Below are positions 36,531-45,115 of a stretch of DNA of 64,000 nucleotides, in pieces. The notes under the pieces were generated by a model, which searched no databases, was not told where the DNA came from, and worked only from the letters and a program-made list of their open reading frames with translations. Both the position numbers and the translations under genes were made by a program. The stretch comes from Lachnospiraceae bacterium AD3010 (GTDB lineage: Bacteria > Bacillota > Clostridia > Lachnospirales > Lachnospiraceae): assembly GCA_000622025.1 (NCBI GenBank), contig JHWU01000007.1, positions 1 to 64,000 on the forward strand, read 5' to 3'. The number at the start of each line of letters is the position of its first letter. The first letter of the stretch is position 1.

Positions 36531-36608
36531 ATACTCTCCTATAAACACCCATTTAACAAAAGCCTGCCTTTAGCGGGCAGGCCTTGTCAAACATTCTGTA
36601 TTAAAGTA

Positions 36609-36791
36609 TTAATCCTCAACGTTGATGATTTCCTTCTTATTGTATGTCCCGCACTTCTTGCAAACTCTGTGGGGGAACATAAGCTCGCCGCACTTCGGGC
36701 ACTTAACGAGATTGTAAGAAGCCATTTTCCAGTTGGCTCTTCTCTGATCCCTGTGTCCCTTAGACGATTTATTCTTCGGGCAGATAGACAT
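36609..36791 (-). CDS. rpmF: 50S ribosomal protein L32
   Basis: The 60-residue protein has the basic N-terminus and the four-cysteine zinc ribbon CPKCG...CKKCG. GAGGAGGT precedes the ATG. It is the first gene of the rpmF-plsX-acpP-rnc-smc-ftsY run; the DUF177 gene that often precedes rpmF is absent. Confidence 0.97.
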   Translation of the reverse strand: MSICPKNKSSKGHRDQRRANWKMASYNLVKCPKCGELMFPHRVCKKCGTYNKKEIINVED

Positions 36792-36828
36792 CCTAACACC
36801 TCCTCTTCGATTCTAGTCACACCCGCTT

Positions 36829-36857
36829 ATTATAAGGAACAATAATATCCTTGTCAA
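36829..36857 (-). promoter_or_regulatory. Consensus promoter for rpmF-plsX-acpP-rnc-smc-ftsY
   Basis: TTGACA (36852-36857) and TATAAT (36829-36834) with exactly 17 nt between, about 38 nt before rpmF. This is a perfect housekeeping-sigma promoter. Confidence 0.85.
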
Positions 36858-36896
36858 TAATTATTTTCGGACTGAAAAAGCATAAGAAACTCTGCC

Positions 36897-36933
36897 GTTA
36901 CTGTTCGCAGCCTGAAAGGCTGTGAACAGTAAC
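36897..36933. terminator. Long hairpin after ptsI
   Basis: GTTACTGTTC-CAGCC / GGCTG-GAACAGTAAC forms a nearly perfect 16-bp stem with a 5-nt loop, 26 nt past the ptsI stop. There is no clear U-tract, so it may act as an mRNA 3' stabiliser or weak terminator. Confidence 0.5.
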
Positions 36934-36958
36934 ACTCTGCCCCGCGCTTTACGCATCC

Positions 36959-38602
36959 TTAATTCTCGGCTGTGGGAGCCTTGCTCAGATCTATGCTCCT
37001 TATCTTCTTACGGAGCGGCAGCACGCTCTTCGGATTTACGGAAAGCTCGTCCACTCCCATCCTTAAGAAGGTCTCCGTCAGTGTCAGATCCGCCCCCAGT
37101 TCTCCACAGATCCCCACCCAGGTATTATGCCTGTGTCCGGCCTCGATGGTCATCTGGATAAGCTTCAGCACCGCGGGATGATGGGCATCCGCAAAAGGCT
37201 CGAGCTTCGCGTTCTGCCTGTCAATGGCGCAGGTATACTGTGTAAGGTCGTTGGTCCCAAGCGAGAAGAAATCCACCTCTTCCGCGAGCTCGTCCGCGCA
37301 AAGCGCCGCAGCCGGGGTTTCTATCATGATACCCACCTGTATCTGACCCATTTTAACCTTCTCGTTTTCAAGCTCTCTCCGGCACTCAGCCAGCAGCTCC
37401 TTACATTCCCTGACCTCCCTTAAGGAAATGATCATAGGGAACATGATCCCGAGATTACCGAAGGCCGAGGCTCTGAGAAGCGCCCTTAGCTGTCTCTTGA
37501 AAAAGTCCTTCCTCGTAAGACAGATCCTTATTGCCCTGTAGCCGAGCGCCGGGTTTTCCTCTTTATCAAGATCCATGTAATCAATGGTCTTGTCCGCCCC
37601 TATGTCGCAGGTCCGTATGATAACAAACTTCGGTGAAAGCGTCTCCAGAACCCTCTTATAGGCTTCGAACTGCGCCTCCTCCGAAGGATCTTCGGGACTT
37701 CCGAGATAGACGAATTCCGAACGGAAAAGCCCTACTCCGCCCGCGTCGTTCACCTGCACCGCTCCCATGTCGGAAGGACCGCCGATATTCGCGTAGACCT
37801 TTATCGTCTTTCCGTCAATGGTGGTATTGTCCTTGCCCTTAAGATCCTGTAAAAGCGCTTCCTGCTTCAGATCCTCCTCACGCCTCGCGGTCAGTGATGC
37901 CACGAGATCCTGTGTGGGCTCTATATAAATGCAGGAATTATAGCCGTCCAGTATGGCTTCCTTACCATCCCAGTCGTCGCTTATATCCTTACACTGTATG
38001 AGCGAAGGCAGGTTCATGCTTCTTGCCAGTATGGCGGTATGGGAACTTGAGCTCCCTTCTCTCGTTACCAGTCCGAGGAGCAGTGACTTATCAAGCTTTA
38101 CCGTCTCAGACGGGGCCAGATCCTCTGCCACCAGTATAAAAGGCTCGTCTCCAAAACCTGCCCCGGTGTCGTTTCCGAGCAGCACATCGAGCATCGAATT
38201 CTTAAGGTCAATCACATCCGCGCTTCGCGCCTGGAAATATGGGTCATCCATATCCCTGAACATCTGCGCGACGTTGTCAAAACCCTGACGCACCGCGTAT
38301 TCCGCCCTGCGGTTCTGCTCCACCATTATCGCCTTGCACTCGTCTATGAGGTCGTCGTCATCAAGCATGAGCTCATGCGCCTCGAAGATGCCCGCGCTCT
38401 CCTCACCCGCTGTCTGCAGAGCCTTTTCATAGAGCGCGTGCTGCGCCTGCTGAACCTTTATCCGCGCATCCTCAAAACGCTTTAGCTCCGGTATCGGATC
38501 CTCAACCTCCGACTCGTCGATATCGTACACCGGTGCCTTAAAAATGCGGATCTTACCAATGCCTATGCCGTTAACGATCTTTGTACCCGTAGCAACCTTC
38601 AT
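36959..38602 (-). CDS. ptsI: PTS enzyme I (phosphoenolpyruvate-protein phosphotransferase)
   Basis: The 547-residue cytoplasmic protein takes phosphate from PEP and passes it to HPr. The phospho-histidine lies in GSSSHTAILARSMNLPSL; the PEP-binding barrel has GVGLFRSEFVYLG, IIRTCDIGADK, GIMIETPAAA and FFSLGTNDLTQYT. It is encoded 20 nt downstream of ptsH and follows the EIIBCA gene, so general and sugar-specific PTS parts are grouped. Confidence 0.97.
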   Translation of the reverse strand: MKVATGTKIVNGIGIGKIRIFKAPVYDIDESEVEDPIPELKRFEDARIKVQQAQHALYEKALQTAGEESAGIFEAHELMLDDDDLIDECKAIMVEQNRRAEYAVRQGFDNVAQMFRDMDDPYFQARSADVIDLKNSMLDVLLGNDTGAGFGDEPFILVAEDLAPSETVKLDKSLLLGLVTREGSSSSHTAILARSMNLPSLIQCKDISDDWDGKEAILDGYNSCIYIEPTQDLVASLTARREEDLKQEALLQDLKGKDNTTIDGKTIKVYANIGGPSDMGAVQVNDAGGVGLFRSEFVYLGSPEDPSEEAQFEAYKRVLETLSPKFVIIRTCDIGADKTIDYMDLDKEENPALGYRAIRICLTRKDFFKRQLRALLRASAFGNLGIMFPMIISLREVRECKELLAECRRELENEKVKMGQIQVGIMIETPAAALCADELAEEVDFFSLGTNDLTQYTCAIDRQNAKLEPFADAHHPAVLKLIQMTIEAGHRHNTWVGICGELGADLTLTETFLRMGVDELSVNPKSVLPLRKKIRSIDLSKAPTAEN

Positions 38603-38622
38603 ATGTCCATACCCCCGGTTTC

Positions 38623-38880
38623 TTATAGATTCCCCTTAAAAAATGTCTCCATGGCAGCCGCGCACTCATCCTCGCCGTTGCCCTCAACGGTAACCCTGAT
38701 CTCATCGCCCTGCTTGATACCAAGCCCCATGAGCTTTGTAAGCGAAGTAGCCTTGCAGCTCTTCTCACCCTTAAAGATCATGATGGCGCACTCATATTTT
38801 TTCGCCTCCTTGACAAGAAGCCCTGCGGGTCTTGCGTGGATACCCACGGGATCAGTAACCGTATAATTAAATTCCTTCAT
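38623..38880 (-). CDS. ptsH: HPr phosphocarrier protein
   Basis: The 85-residue protein carries phosphate on His15 (GIHARPAG). The regulatory Ser46 of Gram-positive bacteria is present (ATSLTKLMGLGI), so control by HPr kinase and catabolite repression is possible. AAGGAG precedes the ATG. Confidence 0.97.
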   Translation of the reverse strand: MKEFNYTVTDPVGIHARPAGLLVKEAKKYECAIMIFKGEKSCKATSLTKLMGLGIKQGDEIRVTVEGNGEDECAAAMETFFKGNL

Positions 38881-38910
38881 TTTGTTTCTCCTTCATTAAT
38901 GCTGTTTTTC

Positions 38911-38974
38911 ACTACTCTGGCTTCGCTCAGAATGACACTAACTTAACGCCATTGGATCGAATCAGAATGACACT
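38911..38974. repeat. TCATTCTGAG repeat remnants between ptsH and the EIIBCA gene
   Basis: CTTCGCTCAGAATGACAC and a second half-copy CAGAATGACACT, separated by CTAACTTAACGCCATTGG, the motif also seen at 17202-17220. Both are incomplete. Confidence 0.65.
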
Positions 38975-38994
38975 ATTTTTTCGTTACCGGGAAA

Positions 38995-40875
38995 TTACAA
39001 CTTCAATTCAAAATCTTCGTAATCGTCGCTGTTTGTAAGCAGCATCACAACCGTCTCGGGATGGCCTGCCGCGCGTATCTTCTCCCTGTCGAACTTAAGC
39101 AGCTTCTGTCCCTTTGTAACCTTATCACCCTCTGCCACTAAAGGCGTGAAGCCGTCGCCGTTCATTTCAACCGTATCTACGCCCACGTGGATAAGCAGCT
39201 CCATATCACCCGCGCCGTCTATCCCTATGGCATGCTTACTGTCCGCGACCGAGGATATCTCACCGTCCATCGGGGCATATACGATCCCTTCCTCGGGCTC
39301 TATTCCGACACCCTTGCCCATCACTCCTGAATTAAAGGTTTCATCCCTGATCTCCGTATAAGGGATCACCTTACCCGCAACGGGCTGTACAAGCTCTCCG
39401 GCGGATGATCTGAATACTACGTTGTTTATGAAATCACCGGCGGTCTCATTTCCGTCCGCGCCGATAACGCCTGACTCTGCGGTCTTACCGTCTTCTCCGT
39501 TTTCTCCGTCTTCTTCGGTCTCCTCTTTCCAGAGGATAGTTGAAAGGACAAATGCGATACCGCCCGATATAGCTAACAGTATCGTATACTGTACCGGTTT
39601 GTCTATCGTCAGATATCCGGGAATACCGGTAACTCCGTATGCTTTGGCGCCTATGCCTGTAACCGCTCCAAAAAGAGCTCCGGCCGCTCCTCCGATCATA
39701 CCCGCGATAAAGGGCTTGAAGAAACGCATATTTATACCGAAGATCGCGGGCTCAGTTATTCCCAGCGCCGCTGAAAGAGATGAGGGAAGAGCCACAACCT
39801 TTGTCTTATGATTTCTGGCCTTGATGCCGACCGCAAGGCAGGCTCCGAACTGCGCGAAATTGGCAGCGGAAGCTATGGGCATCCAGGTGTTCAGGCCAAC
39901 CGACGCCAGCATTCCCGCCTCGATGATGTTGTACATATGATGAAGTCCCATGACAACAGTCCAGGGATAGATGGCGCCCATAATGCAGGCTCCGATCGGA
40001 TTTTGAACCAGTACCTGCGCCCCTGCCAGCACCCAGGTCTCAAGCTGCGCGAAGATGGGTCCGATTATCGTAAATGTAAGGAAGGTTGTCGCAAGCACCG
40101 TGCAGAGAGGGGTAACAAAAAGATCTATCATCTCCGGCACATGCTTATGCAGCCATTTTTCTATGATACACATCAGCCACACGGCTATGACCACCGGAAC
40201 CACATGTCCCTGATAGCCCACCTGCCGCACGTTGAAGAAAAAGAGATGCCAGTAATTGATCGAAGCATCCGCCGATCCGACAGCCCAGGCGTTAAGGAGA
40301 CTCGAATGGATCATTGAAAGACCTATGACCGCCCCGAGGAAGATATTTCCTCCGAATACCCTAGCCGCGGAAACCGCAACGATAACGGGCAGATAAGCAA
40401 ACGCCGTGTTGGCTATCATGTCAAGGAAACCGTACCAGTCAGTTCCGGCAAAACCGGGTATCGCCTTTCCAAGCGCTTCTATAAGACCCATCATAAGTCC
40501 GGAGGCCACGATGGCGGGAAGTATCGGAACGAATACGTCTCCAAGAGCCTTCAGCATCCTCTTCCAGAGAGGCTGCTTTGCCGCTGCCGCCGCCTTGACG
40601 TCATCCTTGGTCGCTGCGCTCATGCCCGTTACGGAAAGAAATTCATCATAAACCTTATTAACAGTCCCGGTTCCGATGATGAGCTGCAGCTGCCCATTGT
40701 TTTCAAACATTCCCTTGACTCCCTCCACATCCTCGAGAGCCTTTTTGTTGATCTTGTCATTGTCCTTGATGACCAGCCTCAATCGCGTTGCGCAGTGCGC
40801 CGCCTGGCCGATATTATCTCTTCCCCCGATATTCTCCACAATCTGCTCAGCGCATTTGCGATAATCCAGTGCCAT
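38995..40875 (-). CDS. PTS EIIBCA transporter, sucrose/beta-glucoside family
   Basis: The 626-residue membrane protein imports and phosphorylates a sugar. EIIB is first (phospho-Cys28 in AHCATRLRLV), then EIIC with about ten membrane segments (about 105-450; GLHHMYNIIEAGML, GITEPAIFGINMRFFKPF), a Gly/Glu-rich linker and EIIA (His563 in LIHVGVDTVEMNG). EIIC sequence resembles sucrose/trehalose porters rather than glucose porters. The gene follows a LacI-type operator and is next to an amylosucrase-like gene, which supports sucrose or another disaccharide; the exact sugar is inferred. Confidence 0.9.
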   Translation of the reverse strand: MALDYRKCAEQIVENIGGRDNIGQAAHCATRLRLVIKDNDKINKKALEDVEGVKGMFENNGQLQLIIGTGTVNKVYDEFLSVTGMSAATKDDVKAAAAAKQPLWKRMLKALGDVFVPILPAIVASGLMMGLIEALGKAIPGFAGTDWYGFLDMIANTAFAYLPVIVAVSAARVFGGNIFLGAVIGLSMIHSSLLNAWAVGSADASINYWHLFFFNVRQVGYQGHVVPVVIAVWLMCIIEKWLHKHVPEMIDLFVTPLCTVLATTFLTFTIIGPIFAQLETWVLAGAQVLVQNPIGACIMGAIYPWTVVMGLHHMYNIIEAGMLASVGLNTWMPIASAANFAQFGACLAVGIKARNHKTKVVALPSSLSAALGITEPAIFGINMRFFKPFIAGMIGGAAGALFGAVTGIGAKAYGVTGIPGYLTIDKPVQYTILLAISGGIAFVLSTILWKEETEEDGENGEDGKTAESGVIGADGNETAGDFINNVVFRSSAGELVQPVAGKVIPYTEIRDETFNSGVMGKGVGIEPEEGIVYAPMDGEISSVADSKHAIGIDGAGDMELLIHVGVDTVEMNGDGFTPLVAEGDKVTKGQKLLKFDREKIRAAGHPETVVMLLTNSDDYEDFELKL

Positions 40876-40922
40876 AATAAACTCCTTTCAACAATGTAGT
40901 GACTGAAAAATCTGTTTGCGTG

Positions 40923-40975
40923 TGAAATCGTTTTCACTCTTGTTTCATTCTATTGTCAATGTACGCCCGTGTCAA
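40923..40975 (-). promoter_or_regulatory. Promoter and LacI-type operator of the EIIBCA gene
   Basis: On the minus strand TTGACA (40970-40975) and TAGAAT (40947-40952) lie 17 nt apart. Eleven bases further is TGAAAACGATTTCA (40923-40936), a near-perfect palindrome of the LacI-family type with central CG. The operator covers the transcription start region, so bound repressor should block initiation or early elongation. Confidence 0.8.
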
Positions 40976-41040
40976 TTTGGCATAATACCGATTTTCCGTA
41001 TTGATTTTTGTTAGAAATCACCATGTGATGATTAAAGCGC

Positions 41041-41090
41041 CAAAAATCCTTGTCACCACACAAGAAAAGCTTGTGGTGGGGACAAGGTCT
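41041..41090 (-). terminator. Terminator after the HAD gene
   Basis: On the minus strand CCTTGTC-CCCACCACAAG...CTTGTGTGGTG-ACAAGG folds into a long stem followed by ATTTTTGG. It ends the amylosucrase-LacI-HAD transcript before the EIIBCA promoter. Confidence 0.75.
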
Positions 41091-41103
41091 TTGGGCGTTT
41101 GTA

Positions 41104-41922
41104 TCACAGTAATCCCAGCTGAGTGAATCCCTTCGCCATCCCGTCTTCTCCGACTGCCGGACAGACCATATCAGCCGCAGCTTTAAGCGCCTCCGCTCCG
41201 TTCTCCATGCAGACTCCGGTTCCCACTGCCTTTATCATCTCAAGGTCGTTCATGCTGTCCCCGAAGCCTATGGTATCCCTTATATCAACACCCAGCTCCT
41301 TCGCTATGAGCCTTACTCCCTTGCCCTTGTCAAACCTTCTGTTGACCAGCTCTCCGTTAATGCAGCTATGCTCCTTTACCTCCTGCATAACGAAATTAAA
41401 ATCCTTCCCGAGCGCCGCCTTTGCTTCGTCCAGCATATCCATCCTTGAGCACATGACAACAACCTTGTAGATCGGGCTGCCGTCATATTCGTTCATGGGC
41501 CTTATGCCGAGGTTTGAGGCCAGTGCCTTTCTCCAGCGCTCTATCTCGCTGTTTCCCCCGCTTTGGGCGCTTAAAAAATCCTCGAGGCTGTCGTCCCCCC
41601 AGGAGCCGCCCTCCGACTCTATCGTGCAGAAGACCCCGTTCCTGTGCAGGGTATCCAGGGCCGTATCCCGCTGCTCATCCGTCATGGGGCAGTCATATAA
41701 AAGCCTGTCCCCGAGCTTCACATAGCCTCCGGCGCAGCCGATAAACCCGTCAAAGCCATATTTTAAGAGAGGCTCCAGCATGGCCGGATTCCTCCCCGTG
41801 CACAGGAATACCTTATTCCCCTTTTCCTGCGCGGCCTTTATCGCCTTTAGCGCGCTCTCCGGCGGAGTATTCTCCCCCGGCTGTGTCAATGTCCCGTCTA
41901 TATCCAAAAATATCAGCTTCAT
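41104..41922 (-). CDS. Cof-type HAD-superfamily phosphatase
   Basis: The 272-residue cytoplasmic enzyme has HAD motif I FLDIDGTLTQPG (nucleophile Asp7-type), motif II FLCTGR, the C2B cap, and motifs III/IV K...GFGDSMNDLEMI. Cof-type enzymes dephosphorylate sugar phosphates and PLP with broad specificity. It starts 5 nt after lacI and so is cotranscribed with the GH13 and repressor genes, which makes a sugar phosphate of that pathway the likely substrate (inference). Confidence 0.9.
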   Translation of the reverse strand: MKLIFLDIDGTLTQPGENTPPESALKAIKAAQEKGNKVFLCTGRNPAMLEPLLKYGFDGFIGCAGGYVKLGDRLLYDCPMTDEQRDTALDTLHRNGVFCTIESEGGSWGDDSLEDFLSAQSGGNSEIERWRKALASNLGIRPMNEYDGSPIYKVVVMCSRMDMLDEAKAALGKDFNFVMQEVKEHSCINGELVNRRFDKGKGVRLIAKELGVDIRDTIGFGDSMNDLEMIKAVGTGVCMENGAEALKAAADMVCPAVGEDGMAKGFTQLGLL

Positions 41923-41927
41923 ACTTC

Positions 41928-42914
41928 TTAAAGCGACTCCCTTTCCATAATGTCATACCCGAGCATCGTCTGTCTCACCGGTATGCTCGTCCCTTTGTTA
42001 TCGATCATATTTATAAGCGTTTCCACTGCCACCGTGCCGCACTGCTTGAAATAGAGATGAACGCTGGTAAGCTGCGGTCTTGTGATAACGTCCGCCCAGC
42101 TGTCGCCTATCCCGGCAATGCTTACATCCTCCGGTATGCCAAGTCCCGCCTCCTTGATCGCGCTCATGGCTCCCAGCGCGATAAAATCACTCGCGCAGAT
42201 CACTCCGTCCGGCCTTTTTCCGCCCTTTAAGAGCTTCTCCATCATAAGCCTCCCGCTCTCGGAGCTGAATTCCGCCACCACTCTCTCAAATTGTATCTTT
42301 CCGCCCTCAAAGGAATTTACCGCCGCCTCCACGCCGCGTCTTCTGTCCCGTCCTGCCGCCTCATCCTCTTCGGTGACCCCGATGTAGGCGATGTTGCGCC
42401 TTCCTTTTTTAAGCATTCTCTCCGTAAGCTCTCTCATGGCGTTAAAATCATCATGATATATGCAGGGGATACCGGGAAAATTCTGACCCGTAACCACCAA
42501 AGGCACAGGACATCCCTCTATGGCGCTCTTCAGAGCCGGTGTCATCACCGTACCCATCAGGATTATCCCCTCCACATTATTTCTTTCCATCGCGTTGATA
42601 TACTCGATCTCCCGTTCCCTGTCGCCGTCGGTGCATCCCAGAATGATGATGTATTCCGTCTCCTTTAACCTGTCCGCAATCCCTGACATGATATGCGAAA
42701 AAGAATCGGAATGGATATGCGGAACTATGACACCTATCTGCCCGCTCTTTCCCGTGCGCATGATCTTCGCGCTTACGCTTGGCGAAAAGCCTGTCTGCTT
42801 TACGGCCTTTAATATCTTCTTTCTCTTATCCTCGCTTAAAGGGCCGCCGTTAAAATACCGGCTCACTGCCGACGCGCTCACCCCCGCGATTTCCGCCACT
42901 TCCTTTATCGTCAT
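41928..42914 (-). CDS. LacI-family transcriptional repressor (sucrose regulon type)
   Basis: The 328-residue regulator has the LacI helix-turn-helix and hinge (MTIKEVAEIAGVSASAVSRYFNGGPLSEDKR, IMRTGKSGQIGVIVP), and a periplasmic-binding-protein-like effector domain (GIPCIYHDDFNAMRELTERML, PDGVICASDFIALGAM). The N-terminus resembles ScrR-type repressors. It lies 21 nt downstream of the GH13 gene and probably binds the two TGNAANCG-type sites found before the GH13 and EIIBCA genes, giving autoregulation. Confidence 0.92.
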   Translation of the reverse strand: MTIKEVAEIAGVSASAVSRYFNGGPLSEDKRKKILKAVKQTGFSPSVSAKIMRTGKSGQIGVIVPHIHSDSFSHIMSGIADRLKETEYIIILGCTDGDREREIEYINAMERNNVEGIILMGTVMTPALKSAIEGCPVPLVVTGQNFPGIPCIYHDDFNAMRELTERMLKKGRRNIAYIGVTEEDEAAGRDRRRGVEAAVNSFEGGKIQFERVVAEFSSESGRLMMEKLLKGGKRPDGVICASDFIALGAMSAIKEAGLGIPEDVSIAGIGDSWADVITRPQLTSVHLYFKQCGTVAVETLINMIDNKGTSIPVRQTMLGYDIMERESL

Positions 42915-42935
42915 AACCTTCTCCTGTCCCTTACG

Positions 42936-44783
42936 TCATTTAAACGAAGTCATAAGCCACTTAAAGCCATACCCTTCAAGAACGACGCCCCGGGCCTTCA
43001 GCTTCTTCTCCGTGAGCATATCCCGATAGTCCTCCACCTCGTTTACCCACGCTGTCTGATCATCCGGGCTGAAATTATAGAGGGCGATAAATTTCTCACC
43101 CCTGTAATATCTTCCAATACCCAGCACATGGTCATTGTAGGTCTCAACCACCCATTCGTCCGCCGCGTTTTCAAACACCACGTATTTCGAACGTATATCA
43201 AAAAGCTCTGTTATGGCGTTGAAAAGCTTACCCTCTCTGGTTCGCCTGTTACTCCGCCTTCTGACTGAATTCCAGTCCAGCTTTCCCCTGTGTAGATAGC
43301 GGCTGTCCTCTGCCTTTAAGGGATCCTCATGGTAGCCGTAGTCATTAAGCTGCCCGATCTCGTCCCCGCTGTACAGTACCGGGATCCCGCTCATGGCAAA
43401 CAGAAACGCGTGAAGCATTATGTCCAGCCTGATCCCCATTTCGAGCTTTTCCTTATTTTTCTCATATTCCGCAGCCTCGATACCGCAAAGTGAGGCCGTT
43501 GTTCCGCAAAGTCTCGCATCGCCCAGCCTGATATCATCGTTATACAATTCTCCACGGCAGTCGCTTCCGGGATAAGCCCCTCTAAGATAGTCATTTAAGA
43601 ACCTCTTATGCGCCACCTCTTCTATACCGAACTGCTTTAGATAATCGTAATCCAGCCCCCAGCCTATGTCGTCGTGACAACGCAGGTAGTTTAAGAAAAT
43701 ATACTGCTTCGGAAGTGAAAAGATCTTCCCCAGCTGATCCTTTAAGAGCCGCACGTCCTTTGTGGCAACGGTATGCCAGGTCGTTGCCATCGTCGTAACA
43801 TTATAGAGCATGTTGCATTCCGGCTTATCTATGGTTCCAAAATACGGCACGACCCTGGAGGGCTCCATGACCACCTCTCCCAGGAGCACAGTCCCCGGGC
43901 AGACCACCTCCGCGGCCATCCTCATTATCCGCACGAGCGTATGAACCTGTAAAAGATTGCGGCAGTCAGTTCCCAGAGTCTTCCAGATATAGGGCACCGC
44001 GTCAAGACGGATAATGTCCACTCCCTGATTGCACAGATACAGCATATTCGCGGTCATATCGTTAAAAACGGTCGGATTTCTGTAGTTCAGGTCCCATTGA
44101 TAGGGATAGAAGGTTGTCATTACGACCTTTGATAACTCCGGGCACCAGCTGAAATTCCCGGGAGCCGTAGTCGGAAATACCTCCGGCATCGTCTTTTCAA
44201 ATTCCTGCGGGATACTCCAGTCGTCAAAGAAAAAGTATCTGTCCTGATACTCCTTTTCTCCGTTCTTAGCGCGTTTCGCCCATTCGTGCTCCTCGCTGGT
44301 ATGATTCATGACGAAATCCAGGCAGACGCTTAAGCCTCTCTCATGGCACGCGTCGGAAAGACCTGCCAGATCCTCCATAGTCCCGAATTTCGGATCCACC
44401 TGTCTGAAATCCGCCACGGCGTATCCTCCGTCGCTCCTTCCCTCGGGGCTTGTCAGAAGAGGCATTAAATGAATGTAATTGACCCCGCATTCCTCGAGGT
44501 AATCAAGCCGCGAGCGAACTCCCTTTAAATCTCCCGCAAAGCAGTCCACATACATCTGCATGCCGAGCATCTCGTTCCCCGTGTACCATTCGGGATCCTC
44601 TATCCTCGAAAGATCCCAGTCTTTTAAGCTCCGGCTTCTCGCGCTGAAATACTCATACAGCATCCCGCAAAAATAATTGAAGGCATTGTCGTCATTGTAA
44701 AGCTCGTTATAGAGCCATCTCATTTCTTCAATGTGCGCATTTAAGCGCTCCGTGAAAACCCTGTCCATTCTTTCTTCCGACAA
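42936..44783 (-). CDS. Amylosucrase-like GH13 (subfamily 4) glucosyltransferase
   Basis: The predicted 615-residue enzyme has the GH13 core with nucleophile Asp261 (GVDIIRLDAVPYIWK), acid/base Glu303 (LLGEVVMEPS) and Asp371 (NYLRCHDDIGW), plus SDGGYAVADFRQVDPKFGT and DFVMNHTSEEHEWA. These segments follow amylosucrase, which moves glucose from sucrose to a glucan, rather than sucrose phosphorylase. No signal peptide, so it acts inside the cell. The start is taken as the TTG at 44783 because CGGAGGTG stands 7-8 nt before it; an ATG at 44768 is the alternative. The substrate may be different, since import by PTS would give a phosphorylated sugar. Confidence 0.85.
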   Translation of the reverse strand: MSEERMDRVFTERLNAHIEEMRWLYNELYNDDNAFNYFCGMLYEYFSARSRSLKDWDLSRIEDPEWYTGNEMLGMQMYVDCFAGDLKGVRSRLDYLEECGVNYIHLMPLLTSPEGRSDGGYAVADFRQVDPKFGTMEDLAGLSDACHERGLSVCLDFVMNHTSEEHEWAKRAKNGEKEYQDRYFFFDDWSIPQEFEKTMPEVFPTTAPGNFSWCPELSKVVMTTFYPYQWDLNYRNPTVFNDMTANMLYLCNQGVDIIRLDAVPYIWKTLGTDCRNLLQVHTLVRIMRMAAEVVCPGTVLLGEVVMEPSRVVPYFGTIDKPECNMLYNVTTMATTWHTVATKDVRLLKDQLGKIFSLPKQYIFLNYLRCHDDIGWGLDYDYLKQFGIEEVAHKRFLNDYLRGAYPGSDCRGELYNDDIRLGDARLCGTTASLCGIEAAEYEKNKEKLEMGIRLDIMLHAFLFAMSGIPVLYSGDEIGQLNDYGYHEDPLKAEDSRYLHRGKLDWNSVRRRSNRRTREGKLFNAITELFDIRSKYVVFENAADEWVVETYNDHVLGIGRYYRGEKFIALYNFSPDDQTAWVNEVEDYRDMLTEKKLKARGVVLEGYGFKWLMTSFK

Positions 44784-44824
44784 AATCCACACCTCCGGAT
44801 AGAATATTTTTAGTGAATTTAGAG

Positions 44825-44873
44825 TGCAAACGATTTCAATATCAATTATATAAAACCCCCTGCCACTTTGCAA
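44825..44873 (-). promoter_or_regulatory. Promoter and LacI-type operator of the GH13-LacI-HAD operon
   Basis: On the minus strand TTGCAA (44868-44873) and a perfect TATAAT (44845-44850) lie 17 nt apart, followed after 6 nt by TGAAATCGTTTGCA (44825-44838), an imperfect LacI palindrome. The arrangement copies that of the EIIBCA promoter. Confidence 0.8.
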
Positions 44874-44880
44874 GCAGGTC

Positions 44881-45049
44881 TTTCGACCGGGATTTTGTCC
44901 ATTCATGTCAAATAATGATCCATTCATGCGAAAAATGTAAATAAACCACTGTCTGTTGACGAAAAAGAATGCAGCAGGAAAAAGCGCGTATGGCAAAGGA
45001 ATGACCTTTGACATGCGCGTTTTCTGTTTAGAAACTTAAGGAGGGAAAA
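44881..45049. other. Intergenic region upstream of the GH13 promoter
   Basis: No gene and no member of the dispersed repeats is seen. The plus strand has TTTGACATGCGCG (about 45007) that could be a -35 box for a transcript leading to the micro-frame at 45050. The whole gene-free gap is 44784-45115. Confidence 0.35.
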
Positions 45050-45067
45050 ATGAGAATGCACTGCTGA
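45050..45067 (+). other. Micro open frame MRMHC with strong ribosome binding site
   Basis: AAGGAGGG (45038-45045) stands 4 nt before ATG AGA ATG CAC TGC TGA. A five-codon frame behind such a signal looks like a leader peptide, but no plus-strand gene follows for 1.7 kb; the transcript would run antisense to the FliD-like gene. It may be chance. Confidence 0.25.
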
Positions 45068-45115
45068 CCTTTGCAGGATTACTGCTCTTCCGGGAAAAAG
45101 CCAGCATATGAGCCC

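Noticed and set aside
36821-36958. Origin-like or tRNA-like structure around the 37-bp hairpin
   Set aside because: The sequence is a simple stem-loop with no cloverleaf and no DnaA-box cluster.
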